Assembly (NCBI GenBank): GCA_003249645.1
Contig: QKIH01000004.1
Span: forward strand, 27,394-91,393
Source of the DNA: Desulfobulbaceae bacterium
GTDB taxonomy: Bacteria > Desulfobacterota > Desulfobulbia > Desulfobulbales > Desulfocapsaceae
Direction: 5' to 3'
DNA: 64,000 nt
The notes under the pieces are model-generated. The model was given only the letters and a program-made list of their open reading frames with translations, was not told the DNA's origin and did no database searches. Below, one piece after another: positions 21,536 to 31,850 of this stretch; the first letter of the stretch is position 1; each line of letters opens with the position of its first letter. Position numbers and translations under genes: made by a program.

Positions 21536-22234
21536 ATGGCAAAAAAGAAATTTTATGCTGTTGCTGCCGGCAATCGTACTGGAATTTTTCAAACCTGGCC
21601 AGAATGTGAGACCCAGGTAAAAGGTGTCGCAGGAGCAAGATATAAAAGTTTCGACAGCCGTGAAGAGGCCGAGAAATGGCTGGCTGACGGCGGGGTATAC
21701 GAGAAGAAACCGAAGACCGTAAAAACAGCTGCAGATGCCGTAACACCTGAGCATAAATCAATCAGCGGCAAGCTGCTGGTGTATACCGACGGCAGCAGCC
21801 TGAATAACCCGGGGCCCGGAGGCTGGGCAGTGGTTATCCTTGAATCGGACGGTCCAAATGAACTCTTCGGCGCTTTTCGGAAAACAACCAACAACCGGAT
21901 GGAATTGCTTGCCTGTATAAAGGCGCTAGAAGCAGTGAAGGAAAATGGACTGGAGGCACTGCTTCATACCGATTCAAGTTATGTTGTAAATGGTATCGAG
22001 AAGGGCTGGGCAAAGTCATGGCGAAAAAGAGGCTGGCGAAAAAGTGATGGCAACGAGGCCTTGAATAGTGACCTCTGGGCACGTCTGCTTGATCTGGTGG
22101 AAAAGGTTCCGGTAAGCTTCAAGTGGGTTAAGGGCCATGCCGGGAATGAATATAATGAACGTTGTGACCAGCTGGCAGTTGCAGCGGCAAAAGATCACCC
22201 CTCTGCCATAGATGAAGGCTACGAGAGGGCTTGA
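21536..22234 (+). CDS. rnhA: Ribonuclease H1 with N-terminal hybrid-binding (viroplasmin-like) domain
   Basis: MAKKKFYAVAAGNRTGIFQTWPECETQVKG; VYTDGSSLNNPGPGGWAV; KWVKGHAGNEYNERCDQLA. Confidence 0.92.
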   Translation: MAKKKFYAVAAGNRTGIFQTWPECETQVKGVAGARYKSFDSREEAEKWLADGGVYEKKPKTVKTAADAVTPEHKSISGKLLVYTDGSSLNNPGPGGWAVVILESDGPNELFGAFRKTTNNRMELLACIKALEAVKENGLEALLHTDSSYVVNGIEKGWAKSWRKRGWRKSDGNEALNSDLWARLLDLVEKVPVSFKWVKGHAGNEYNERCDQLAVAAAKDHPSAIDEGYERA

Positions 22235-22857
22235 CCGTTTTCTTCTCCTTTCACAGTGATAATCAGTTCCAGATAGTTCATCTGCTGGAGCTGTTGCTGA
22301 AATGTCTGTGAACATTCTTTTGCTACGGCAACCTCCAAAGTGATCACTGATTCATACCTCGCCTCTGTAATCTCGGCCTGATGGCGACCGATAATCTGCT
22401 CGACTGCCGGTTGAAGAGGATAGGGGAGAATGACGGAAAAATGAACTAACTGCGTTTTTATCTTTGTCTTAATATCCTGCAGGGCCAGTTGAACGGATTT
22501 GCTGTAGGCCCGGGTTAATCCTCCGGTACCAAGTTTCACCCCGCCGTAATATCTGGTAACAATAGCACCGATTTCCCCGATTCCTGAATGCGAAAGAACA
22601 TGCAGCATGGGCTTGCCGGCACATCCTTTGGGTTCCCCGTCATCACTCATCCCCCTTTTCGTCGAATCATCGGGAGCACCGGTTATGTATGCCCAGCAGT
22701 TGTGGCTTGCACCTTTGTGCTCTTTTCTGACGAGATCAAGCGTATGAGAAAAACTCTCAGGGTTTGCCGTATGGAAAAGATATGCAATAAAAAGACTTTT
22801 CGTTATCCGATTCTCTATGCTGACTGAAGATGCAGGAATCGGATAACTGCCGCTCAT
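22219..22857 (-). CDS. YigZ/IMPACT family protein
   Basis: HNCWAYITG; SDDGEPKGCAGKPMLHVLSHSGIGEIGAIVTRYYGGVKLGTGGLTRAYS. Confidence 0.9.
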   Translation of the reverse strand: MSGSYPIPASSVSIENRITKSLFIAYLFHTANPESFSHTLDLVRKEHKGASHNCWAYITGAPDDSTKRGMSDDGEPKGCAGKPMLHVLSHSGIGEIGAIVTRYYGGVKLGTGGLTRAYSKSVQLALQDIKTKIKTQLVHFSVILPYPLQPAVEQIIGRHQAEITEARYESVITLEVAVAKECSQTFQQQLQQMNYLELIITVKGEENGQALS

Positions 22858-22860
22858 AGT

Positions 22861-23154
22861 TTACAGGCTGAAGTTCTGCATGTTTACAACTTCAATTGCC
22901 AGGGTTGTTCTCGCATCGGCATTTGGTTCAACGCCTTTTTTTTCACACCATTGTGGAAAGGTTTCCGGATCGATGAAAACTTTTATCACCTGGTCTCCCT
23001 GGCTTTCTACATTTGCCTTGGCTTTTTCTGCAAGCTCAAGCCATTTTTCATAGGGTTGAGGAATAAGATGGGCATCAGAAAAAATTGTCATCAATTTGTC
23101 CCAGTCTTCTTTTTTATACCAGACCATGGCCTGGATCATTGCCTGCTGTGTCAT
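22861..23154 (-). CDS. Hypothetical protein
   Basis: ORF; start placed at MTQQAMIQAMVWYKKEDWD; no family recognised. Confidence 0.55.
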   Translation of the reverse strand: MTQQAMIQAMVWYKKEDWDKLMTIFSDAHLIPQPYEKWLELAEKAKANVESQGDQVIKVFIDPETFPQWCEKKGVEPNADARTTLAIEVVNMQNFSL

Positions 23155-23454
23155 GATTTGTTGTCTCCTGTAGAATAATAAAATAACAGGCTCGACTCTA
23201 TTCGAAAAGAATCGCGGAGTAAAGCCTAACATGCAGTTTTTCAGCGGGGAGATGATGCTAATGGAATGTGAGAATTGAAGATCATATTAAGGTAGCTTCT
23301 GTAAGCCTCTTGTTTCATAGAGAAGATGAAAATGGCTGATTTTCCTTTGTATCAATTCTGTATCGATCTTTTCATAAAACTGGCCGAACGTGGTGCCGAA
23401 AAGGATTCTGCTGCAATATTTACGACTTGAACCGTTCGACTGGTCTATGTTTTG

Positions 23455-24486
23455 CTACCACTGTGCTGTCTTATCGTAGGCGCATTCTTTATGAATTGCT
23501 TCGAAGACATCGCGTCTGTGTTCGAACAGGTCAACTATTTCAGGATCTAGCTGTTTACCCTTTTCGGCTATAATGAGTTTTGTGGCACTGGGAAACGGCA
23601 AAGGGTCTTTATACGGTCGCCTTGAAAGAATTGCATCAAGGGCATCACCGAAAGCAACGATACGGGCAGAAAGAGGAATCTCTATGCCTTTCAGTTTATA
23701 GGGATAGCCGCTTCCGTCCCATCGTTCGTGATGGAAGAGAACTATTTCAAAGGCTGTACGAAGAAAAGCAGAGCCTGTTTCCTCATGGAGTTCCTTTAAA
23801 ATAGCGGCACCGTTGATGGTGTGATTTTTTACAACCTCAAATTCCTGGGCTGAATAGCCGCCGCGTTTAGTTAAAATAGCATCTGGAATTGTTATTTTAC
23901 CAATGTCATGGAGTACGCTCAGATTGGTAATGTCTTCAATGAGCTGCATGCTTAAACCGAGATCAGGATAATTTTCATACAGTTCTTGGGCGATTACTCT
24001 GCAAAAACGTTTCAATCGCTGCAGGTGAGGCGCTGTTTCGCAGCTTCTTAAGGCGACCATCTCCGCAAAAGCGGCGATCAGTTTTTCATGATCTTCAAGT
24101 CGTAAAAGGCGGTTGGCTGCCTTTAACCGTAATTCAAGTTCCTGTCTTATGACCGGTTTTGTGACATAATCATCTGCCTGGAGAGTGAGCCCGGTAATGA
24201 GTTTTTCTTTTTCCGTGCTTGTGGTGAGAATCATCAAATAAGTATAACACGTTTCGTGCTCTCTGATATATTTCACCAGTTCAAATCCATTGCCGTCCGG
24301 CATTTCAAGATCAGAAAGAACAATGCGTATTCTGTGTTTATCCCAGATCTCTCTGGCCTCATTTCCGCTGGCCGTTGTTAAAACCTCATATCCAAGTGCT
24401 TCAAGATGGTTCTGCAGGATTTTTCGTTGCGTATCTTCATCTTCTACGATCAGGATCTGCTGTTTCTCTGTGATGGATAAGTTCAT
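23455..24486 (-). CDS. Response regulator with HD-GYP domain (putative c-di-GMP phosphodiesterase)
   Basis: ILIVEDEDTQRKIL...VLSDLEMPDGNGFEL...VTKPV; HDIGKITIPDAIL; HHERWDGSGYPYKLKGIEIPLSARI. Confidence 0.93.
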   Translation of the reverse strand: MNLSITEKQQILIVEDEDTQRKILQNHLEALGYEVLTTASGNEAREIWDKHRIRIVLSDLEMPDGNGFELVKYIREHETCYTYLMILTTSTEKEKLITGLTLQADDYVTKPVIRQELELRLKAANRLLRLEDHEKLIAAFAEMVALRSCETAPHLQRLKRFCRVIAQELYENYPDLGLSMQLIEDITNLSVLHDIGKITIPDAILTKRGGYSAQEFEVVKNHTINGAAILKELHEETGSAFLRTAFEIVLFHHERWDGSGYPYKLKGIEIPLSARIVAFGDALDAILSRRPYKDPLPFPSATKLIIAEKGKQLDPEIVDLFEHRRDVFEAIHKECAYDKTAQW

Positions 24487-24820
24487 AAAACACCTGTTGC
24501 TGACTGAAATTTATGGTCATCCGGCTTTTGCTGACTCCTTTTCTTTCCCTTCAATGGACGGCATCTTGTCTGTCCTGAGGGAAGAGTTCTTTTACAGAGA
24601 ATATCTCTAGAGAAAGACAGAAGAATACTCTGTAATATGCCACAACTCTGTTGTATCAAAAATTGGAAGGTATCACAAGTTGACGTAAACGAATGTTTTG
24701 TCAGATCTGTGTACTACATTTTTTACTTTTCAATTTACTTTTATTACTACTGAATTATGATAGGGATTAGGAAAATACCTGGTGAAATCTACATCTTTTT
24801 AAATTCAACTGGAGGAAAGA

Positions 24821-25171
24821 ATGGCAAATTTTCTGTTTGTATTACGTGAAAATAATAACGAGAAGGCTACCCGCTGTTTTCAATTTGCGAAGATAGCACA
24901 CTCGAAAGGTCACACGGTAAACATATTTCTGATTGACAGTGGTGTTGACTGGGCGGTTAAAGGAAAAGACGGTTCTCAAAAGACTGATACCGGAGACTGC
25001 GTTAATGACTATCTACCTTATCTGATAGAAAATAGTGTCGAAACAGGTGTCTGCACTCCCTGTGCTAAGAATCGAGGACTGGATGAAGCCAACTTCAATA
25101 CCAATATGGTGCTTGACGGGGGGCCGCATCTGATTGATATGGCCGCTGAGGCAAAAGTATTCAATTTTTAA
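24821..25171 (+). CDS. DsrE-family-like small protein
   Basis: LFVLRENNNEKATRCFQFAKIAHSKGHTVNIFLIDSGV; VCTPCAKNRGL. Confidence 0.75.
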   Translation: MANFLFVLRENNNEKATRCFQFAKIAHSKGHTVNIFLIDSGVDWAVKGKDGSQKTDTGDCVNDYLPYLIENSVETGVCTPCAKNRGLDEANFNTNMVLDGGPHLIDMAAEAKVFNF

Positions 25172-25201
25172 CGTCTTGCAGGAATAGTTTTAAAAAAAAA
25201 T

Positions 25202-25236
25202 ACCCTCCCGGCAACGAGCTGAGAGGGTTTTTTTTT
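25202..25236 (+). terminator. Intrinsic terminator after the DsrE-like gene
   Basis: ACCCTC...GAGGGT followed by T7. Confidence 0.8.
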
Positions 25237-25256
25237 ATCATTCACGAGGGAATGTA

Positions 25257-25754
25257 TCAGGGCCTTAGATAGAAACCTAACTCTTTGTTGTATGCAGTAT
25301 CATCTTTGAATTTGCAGCCAATTCGATTGCCAGCTACTGTCTCAACCGAAAAATTTCTTGTGATTTGGGTGTGTCTTTTATCATCCAGGACAAAATCTAT
25401 AGATCCATTCTGACCAGGAATGAATTTATTAAAGCCGACTACCTCGAGCTGGGCGCCTCCCATAGAGAGATCTTTAATTTTTACCAGCCGCTTTTGCCCG
25501 GTTCCAAGTGTGAATGTTCCGACCAGATCGGTTGATTTTCTGTATGTCTGACGGTAGTCAAAATGGACCTTGAACTGTGTTGAACAGGAGCAGAGAACGT
25601 TAACCGTGAGTTTTCTTTGGGGAAAATTGTCTGTTGAAACCGATTTGGCTTTTTTGCAGTTCGGGCAAACAATGACAGCCGTTCCATTTGCCCTGACATA
25701 GGTTTTTGAAATTTTATCTTCCGTAATAAAATTTTGATTTTTCTGATTTATCAT
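25257..25754 (-). CDS. PilZ-domain-like protein with N-terminal zinc ribbon
   Basis: VICPNCKKAKSV...VLCSCSTQFKVHFDYRQTYRK; DLSMGGAQLEVVG; AGGCT-like SD upstream of MINQKNQ. Confidence 0.75.
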   Translation of the reverse strand: MINQKNQNFITEDKISKTYVRANGTAVIVCPNCKKAKSVSTDNFPQRKLTVNVLCSCSTQFKVHFDYRQTYRKSTDLVGTFTLGTGQKRLVKIKDLSMGGAQLEVVGFNKFIPGQNGSIDFVLDDKRHTQITRNFSVETVAGNRIGCKFKDDTAYNKELGFYLRP

Positions 25755-26110
25755 AATAGCCTCCCCAGACTTAATTTGATAAATTTTATTATATTTCATT
25801 CCTATCAAAATTCAAGGGTGAATAGCCGTCGCTGCATATTAAATCGCTGTCCCTGGGAAAATAATAGAACGGTTCATATGGGGGGAGATTGCATAGCTGA
25901 AAAATTTATAGGGTTTACACCTCTTAGAAACAGGTGTTGCCGTCCAGGATTTATTTTAGGGTGAGAAAGTAGGGCAAATTATGATATAACAAACAGTTTT
26001 TCGAGTGTGCTTATTCTGCACTCTGCATTGTAGCATAGAAATCTGATAGAGAAATTGTGTAAGTGCAATTATTAGCGGGCGTTAGCCTGTTTGCTGAGAA
26101 GGAGAAATCA

Positions 26111-27742
26111 ATGGTTGATTCCATTATTGAGAAAATAAGTAGTGCCTATTCATATCCACTTTTAATCAAAAATCTTCTGTTTACTCCTGTGGTGGATAAC
26201 CCGGATCAGGAAATTGTTTATAGAGGGGATAAACGTTATACCTATACTGAATTCAGAAAAAGGATCTGCCGACTCGCTAACGCCTTAATAAAAATGGGGG
26301 TAAAAAAGGGAGATACTGTAGGTGTCATGGATTATGACAGTCACCGGTATCTCGAATGCTTTTTTGCAGTGCCGATGATTGGAGCCGTACTGCATACCGT
26401 AAACATTAAACTTTCTCCGACGCAGATCTCCTACACGGTGAACCATGCGGAAGATGACTTCGTTCTTCTCAATGAAGACTTTATTCCCTTCGTTGAGCAG
26501 ATTCGTGCAAAACTCGATTCTGTTAAAGGGTATGTGCTGCTCCAGGATGACGGAAAGGATTGCCAGACAACTATCCCGATAATAGGCGAATATGAAGAGC
26601 TGCTTGCTGCTGAGGCTGATACCTTTGACTTTGAAGATTTTGATGAAAATACCCGGGCGACCACTTTTTATACCACAGGTACCACCGGGATGCCGAAAGG
26701 GGTTTATTTCAGTCATCGTCAACTGGTACTGCATACCCTTGGGGTGCTGGTTTCGCTTGGAACGGTGGAAAGTCAGGGACGCTTTCACCAGGGTGATGTT
26801 TATATGCCGATCACTCCGATGTTTCACGTCCATGCCTGGGGATTGCCCTATGTTGCGACTTTCTGCGGCGTAAAGCAGGTCTACCCCGGCAAATATATCC
26901 CCAATGTTCTACTTAGTCTGATTGAGGAAGAGGGCGTGACTTTCAGTCACTGCGTGCCGACAATTTTGCATCTGCTGATGAAAGATGCCAGTTTTGCCAG
27001 CCGTGATCTGTCTAAATGGAAGGTGATTATCGGCGGTTCCGCCATGCAGAAATCGCTTTGTAAGGTGTATCTTGCCAAAGGCGCAGATTTGTACAGCGGG
27101 TACGGTATGTCGGAAACCTGTCCGATCCTGACAATTTCTCATGTCGTGGAGACGGAGCTTGATGAAGATGCTGAGCTCGAAGTTCGTTGTAAAACAGGAA
27201 GACCGATACCGCTGGTCGATCTTCGTATCATTGATGAAGAGATGAATGATGTAGAGGATGACGGAGGCAGTGTTGGCGAATTAGTTGTCAGAGCACCCTG
27301 GCTGACTCAGGGATACCTGAAAGATAAACGCAATTCTGAAGTCCTCTGGCATGGCGGCTATCTCCATACAGGTGATGTCGCTTATCGTGATAAAAAAGGC
27401 TACATCAATATCACTGACCGGATGAAAGACGTGATAAAAATTGGCGGTGAATGGATGTCTTCACTTGAGCTTGAAGACGTTATCGGCCTTCACCCTTCTG
27501 TGGCTGAAGTTGCGGTAATTGGTGCGCCGGATACGAAATGGGTTGAACGGCCCTTTGCTCTTGTTGTAAGAAAGGATGAGGTCAGTAAAAAAGATATTCT
27601 CAAACATGTTCAGGGGTATACCGATAAAGGGTTGTTAACAAGGCAGGCCTTATTGCTCCAGGTCACCTTCGTTGACGAAATAGATAAAACCAGTGTCGGC
27701 AAGATTAATAAAAAGGTACTGCGGGAAAAATATCTCGCGTAA
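26111..27742 (+). CDS. Fatty-acyl-CoA ligase (AMP-dependent synthetase)
   Basis: FYTTGTTGMPKGVYFSHRQL; YSGYGMSETCP; YLHTGDVAYRDKKGYINITDRMKDVIKIGGEW. Confidence 0.92.
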   Translation: MVDSIIEKISSAYSYPLLIKNLLFTPVVDNPDQEIVYRGDKRYTYTEFRKRICRLANALIKMGVKKGDTVGVMDYDSHRYLECFFAVPMIGAVLHTVNIKLSPTQISYTVNHAEDDFVLLNEDFIPFVEQIRAKLDSVKGYVLLQDDGKDCQTTIPIIGEYEELLAAEADTFDFEDFDENTRATTFYTTGTTGMPKGVYFSHRQLVLHTLGVLVSLGTVESQGRFHQGDVYMPITPMFHVHAWGLPYVATFCGVKQVYPGKYIPNVLLSLIEEEGVTFSHCVPTILHLLMKDASFASRDLSKWKVIIGGSAMQKSLCKVYLAKGADLYSGYGMSETCPILTISHVVETELDEDAELEVRCKTGRPIPLVDLRIIDEEMNDVEDDGGSVGELVVRAPWLTQGYLKDKRNSEVLWHGGYLHTGDVAYRDKKGYINITDRMKDVIKIGGEWMSSLELEDVIGLHPSVAEVAVIGAPDTKWVERPFALVVRKDEVSKKDILKHVQGYTDKGLLTRQALLLQVTFVDEIDKTSVGKINKKVLREKYLA

Positions 27743-27819
27743 TCATTTAGGCAAGTTGCCGGGTGGATTCTGCTTCGATCAGATGCAGGGGCTCCTCCGG
27801 CTCTTCTGAGGAAATGACA

Positions 27820-28071
27820 ATGGATATCAATTATTATGTGTCTCTGGTAATAAACTTTTTAGCAACCAATAAAATTATAGCACTGGTCATTGCCCTTGCT
27901 CTAATCCTGTTCATATGGAAAAAGCCGGGGACAGCTATCCGGTTTGGTCTTTTTCTTGCTGGTATGGCGGTTTTGTTTTATCTCCTCACTCTTATGAATG
28001 ATGCGATGTTCGAGGGAGCCGACTATACGAACAAGATGGAGACAAAGTCGATGAAGCAACTGGAGGAGTAG
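27820..28071 (+). CDS. Small membrane protein, hypothetical
   Basis: Two hydrophobic segments; ATG at 27820 preferred. Confidence 0.5.
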   Translation: MDINYYVSLVINFLATNKIIALVIALALILFIWKKPGTAIRFGLFLAGMAVLFYLLTLMNDAMFEGADYTNKMETKSMKQLEE

Positions 28072-28073
28072 GC

Positions 28074-28640
28074 TTGCAGTTATGCAGGTATTATCAGTTC
28101 ACTAAACTCCATGCATTGCCATGGTTGCTGATTCTTTTGGTCACATGTTCGGCAGCGTCAGCTGCCGAACTGTCAGATGAACAGAAGAAACAGCAGATCC
28201 ATATCCTTTATAATGAGTACCAGCATAAATTCCCGGATATAGAAGAAATTTCACCTGAAAAAGTCATTGAACTGATGGCGGATCGAGCAAATCTTGTCCT
28301 GATCGATACCAGAGATGATGACGAAATGGCGGTTTCAATGCTGCCGGATGCCATAACAGCGGAGGATTTTCTTCAACACATAGACCTCTACAAAAACAGA
28401 TTTCTTATTGCCTATTGTACCATCGGTTATCGCAGCGGACTGTTGGCGGATGGAATGATTGACAAAGGGATTGTTATACATAATTTGAAAGGAGGAATCC
28501 TTGGCTGGATTCATGCTGGAGGTGCTGTGCTGCATGACGGTAAAGTAATCAATCGCGTTCACGTATACGGCAGAAAGTGGGATCTTGCTCCGGCGCAATA
28601 CGAGACAGTTAAATATTCGATTTTTAAACAGCTGTTTTAA
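28074..28640 (+). CDS. Rhodanese-like domain protein with signal peptide
   Basis: LVLIDTRDDDEMAVSMLPDAI...FLIAYCTIGYRSGLLADGM. Confidence 0.85.
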   Translation: MQLCRYYQFTKLHALPWLLILLVTCSAASAAELSDEQKKQQIHILYNEYQHKFPDIEEISPEKVIELMADRANLVLIDTRDDDEMAVSMLPDAITAEDFLQHIDLYKNRFLIAYCTIGYRSGLLADGMIDKGIVIHNLKGGILGWIHAGGAVLHDGKVINRVHVYGRKWDLAPAQYETVKYSIFKQLF

Positions 28641-28657
28641 GACAGTACGAGATTCTC

Positions 28658-29107
28658 ATGACAAAGAAGAGCATCGTCATCGTCTTGACCTTTCTCATAC
28701 TTGCCGGTTGCGGAGGGGATATGAAAAACAACAGCAATCTCATCAATGGTATATTCAAGTCCTGTCCTTCATCCCCCAACTGTGTCTCATCAATGGAAGA
28801 GGGAAAAAAATACATACAACCACTGCGCTATTCTGTAGAGAGAAATAAGGCTTTGGCGACTATTACGCAGGTTGTTTCAACACTTCCTGGCGCCTCACTG
28901 GTAGAAGAGCAAGGAGGGTATTTGCACTATACTGTCAAATCGCGAGTATTTGGTTTTATTGATGATCTTGAGATTTATCTGCCGGAAGGCGAGCAAACGG
29001 TACATCTGCGCTCAGCATCAAGGGTGGGATACTCTGATTTTGGCGTGAATCGCAACCGGTTGGAAAAGGTTGAAAAAATGCTACAGGAAACGCAGCTTTT
29101 TCAATAA
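28658..29107 (+). CDS. DUF1499-like lipoprotein
   Basis: Lipobox LILAGCG; CPSSPNCVSS; VHLRSASRVGYSDFGVNRNRLEKV. Confidence 0.85.
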   Translation: MTKKSIVIVLTFLILAGCGGDMKNNSNLINGIFKSCPSSPNCVSSMEEGKKYIQPLRYSVERNKALATITQVVSTLPGASLVEEQGGYLHYTVKSRVFGFIDDLEIYLPEGEQTVHLRSASRVGYSDFGVNRNRLEKVEKMLQETQLFQ

Positions 29108-30037
29108 TCGCATCAGTGGATCAGCGTTAAGCTGCTGCAGGTCTGTTTCGTCTGCCGCCTCAAGAATCTCCTGATACTCTGCGGCGGAAAGCGCTACGTT
29201 AATGGGTGGTCCGACCTTATTAAACGGACGGTACTGATCCATCAGATTAACGGCGCAGCGGGCTGAGATGTCCCGGCTGAGAAACCGGATGATCTCAAGA
29301 GTATCATCTGTCATCCCCGGCATAACCAGATGCCTGACCAGCAGTCCTTTTACAGCCAGACCATCATCAATCTGAAGATCTCCTACCTGTTCATACATAA
29401 TTTTAACCGCTTCCCGAGCCCTGTCCCCGTAATCTCTGGCAGCTGTGAACTGTGCCGCGGTTGTGTTGTTCCAGAACTTGAAGTCCGGCATGTAGATATC
29501 GATGATTCCATCCAACAAACCGAGGGTTTCTGCAGACTCATAGCCGCTGCTGTTGTACACCAGTGGAATTGACAACCCGTGTTTTGCGGCTTCCAGGACT
29601 GCGCCTATTATCTGGGGCACACAGTGGGTGGGGGTAACGAGATTGATGTTATGACATCCCAGATTTTGCAGCTTAAGGAAAATGTCGCCGAGTTCAGCAT
29701 TTGATAGCAGCTGGCAATCTGCTTCGCCATGATAGCTGATTTCGTGATTCTGGCAGAAGGTGCAGAGCAGGTTGCATGAGCCGAAAAATACAGTCCCTGA
29801 ACCGTGTTGGCCAACCAGCGGTTCTTCTTCGCCAAAATGCGGAGAAAATGATGCAACCGGTGCAAGAGCGCCTGTTTTGCATATCCCTTTTTTATCAGCA
29901 GTCCTGTTTACTCTGCAGTGGTGCGGACACAGGGTGCAGTCGAACAATATCTCTTCAGCTTTTGCAGCTCTTTCTGCCAGTTCCCCGGTCTGTGCCAGAA
30001 GCAGATAACCGGCTTTGTGTGAGGCGGCTTTTTTCAT
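29081..30037 (-). CDS. Radical SAM protein, PflA-like
   Basis: CTLCPHHCRVNR; FGSCNLLCTFCQNHEIS (CxxxCxxC-type cluster). Confidence 0.88.
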   Translation of the reverse strand: MKKAASHKAGYLLLAQTGELAERAAKAEEILFDCTLCPHHCRVNRTADKKGICKTGALAPVASFSPHFGEEEPLVGQHGSGTVFFGSCNLLCTFCQNHEISYHGEADCQLLSNAELGDIFLKLQNLGCHNINLVTPTHCVPQIIGAVLEAAKHGLSIPLVYNSSGYESAETLGLLDGIIDIYMPDFKFWNNTTAAQFTAARDYGDRAREAVKIMYEQVGDLQIDDGLAVKGLLVRHLVMPGMTDDTLEIIRFLSRDISARCAVNLMDQYRPFNKVGPPINVALSAAEYQEILEAADETDLQQLNADPLMRLLKKLRFL

Positions 30038-30939
30038 TATTGCAGCAGCAGTTCAATCTCACGATACGAGCTCATGGCCTGGAAGATGGCTTTATCCGGT
30101 GAAAGCGCTGCGCCAAGAACCGCCCCGATGATAAGTCCACGGGCCGCGCTATCCCCACCTGCCATCACGTTGGCGCTTAGCGCATCGGTGAGATTGTCAT
30201 GATGGTGCAGGATGATCTGAACTGTTCCAGGCAGTGAATGAGCAACTGCGCAGGTGGTGCCGAATGCTTTCAACGCTTCTATGCTGTCTTTGTCTGCGGC
30301 CTTTATCCCCTGGTCGATCAGTTCTCTCACCTCGTTTAGTGTTACCTGGTCAAGTTGCTGCAGAACAGCATCTTTTATCGGAACTCCTGCGAGCACCTGA
30401 ACACAGACACGGGAGAAATAGAGGGCTGTTTCAACAACTTCATCGTTGTTGTGGGTCATTCTGGTCTGTTCTTCGACCTTCTGCAGAAGACGCTCATCGT
30501 CATCGTAATGATAGATGAAGGGGGCTATCCTGCCTGCGGCAGAGAGGTCATGCGAAGGAGAACCCACCGGGTCTGGCTTTGCATCCGCAACGTTTTTCAG
30601 CGTTCTTCGGCTGGCATTGTCGAGGTATCCGGTGTAGTCGGTCATGTAATCGGCCCATTGCTTTTTTACTGTCTGTAGGTCAAACCCATCATTACCAATT
30701 ATTTCTTTTAGCAGAAAAAGTGTCTGGTCGCCGTAATGGGTGAAATCGCCCCTATGTTTTGACTGATGATATCCGTTGGGAAGCGGTTCTGTCAGTTCAC
30801 GGATATCGCCGAAATTCTGTCTGATAGCAGCCTGATCATAAATCCAGTGCGGTCCGAGAGCAAAGGCGTCACCATAAAGTGAGGCCAGTACCATGGCCGC
30901 TTTTTTCTCTTTGTTTTCTGTCATAATGACTTCCTCCAT
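30037..30939 (-). CDS. ADP-ribosylglycohydrolase family protein
   Basis: ASLYGDAFALGPHWIYD; GDFTHYGDQT; NVMAGGDSAARGLIIGAVLGA. Confidence 0.85.
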   Translation of the reverse strand: MEEVIMTENKEKKAAMVLASLYGDAFALGPHWIYDQAAIRQNFGDIRELTEPLPNGYHQSKHRGDFTHYGDQTLFLLKEIIGNDGFDLQTVKKQWADYMTDYTGYLDNASRRTLKNVADAKPDPVGSPSHDLSAAGRIAPFIYHYDDDERLLQKVEEQTRMTHNNDEVVETALYFSRVCVQVLAGVPIKDAVLQQLDQVTLNEVRELIDQGIKAADKDSIEALKAFGTTCAVAHSLPGTVQIILHHHDNLTDALSANVMAGGDSAARGLIIGAVLGAALSPDKAIFQAMSSYREIELLLQ

Positions 30940-31125
30940 ACAGATGATTTAGAGGCCTGCGATACTTTGACAATAAGCGTCTCCATCTGTTCTGACAAGG
31001 GCTGACAGGAGTTTGCGCGGCTATACGTTTTGAAATAGAGTATGAAATTTTTTAAGGGCGTATCTTCTCTGGAGAATAGGACTAAATTTACTCAGCTCAT
31101 GCACCTCTTTGGATAATTATATGAT

Positions 31126-31752
31126 TCAGCTTGTTGCATGTAGGATCTTTTTAAGCCATTTCCACGGCAGGAGCATGGAGACTTCCTGCTGATACCGGAT
31201 GTACTGCTGTCCGAACAGGGCGACCAGTTTTCTTTCTTCCAGAACCGCACCGATAATAAAATAGAGGGTAAGGATGATGCCTGTGATGACAGACTGCAAA
31301 TCGAAATGGGACTGATAAGACCAGATCAGAAAGATGCCTCCTATATACCATGGATGCCGGGTAATCCGGTGGATGCCGGATGTATCCAGTTTGTCATCAA
31401 TGCCAATCGAAGCCTGCTGCTTTCCCGTCGTTGCCTGAAATATGCCTGTAAAGCGTGACAGGTCATATTTGCCTGCTCCGGCAATAAAAAGATAGAGAGA
31501 GGCGGCAAGAAGAGAGAATCGAAGTGGTGAAAAAATGCCATCAAGAGTGAAAAGCGGTTCCCCTCTAAGGTGCCAGCCATACCAGAGCGGGATGAGAAGG
31601 GTCAGGGTAGAAAAAAAATTATAGCCGAGCCGGTAATACCGGAAAAAATCACCAAGTCGTTGCTCCACTATGCGGGTGAAGCGCTGCGAGATAAGCAGAC
31701 TGTGAAAAGTGCACCAGAGTATCCATATAAGGGCATAAATAATGTAGTTCAT
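31126..31752 (-). CDS. Isoprenylcysteine methyltransferase/NnrU-like membrane protein
   Basis: Multiple TM; SGIHRITRHPWYIGGIFLIW; GAVLEERKLVALFGQQYIRYQQEV. Confidence 0.75.
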   Translation of the reverse strand: MNYIIYALIWILWCTFHSLLISQRFTRIVEQRLGDFFRYYRLGYNFFSTLTLLIPLWYGWHLRGEPLFTLDGIFSPLRFSLLAASLYLFIAGAGKYDLSRFTGIFQATTGKQQASIGIDDKLDTSGIHRITRHPWYIGGIFLIWSYQSHFDLQSVITGIILTLYFIIGAVLEERKLVALFGQQYIRYQQEVSMLLPWKWLKKILHATS

Positions 31753-31850
31753 TGATCGGCAGTTTCTTCCTGTTGGTTCGTTTAAGGCCTTCTCGAAACA
31801 ACAATAACACTTTTTCTGCTGCAGGCGAGGTGCTTACCGAAACAGACCTT

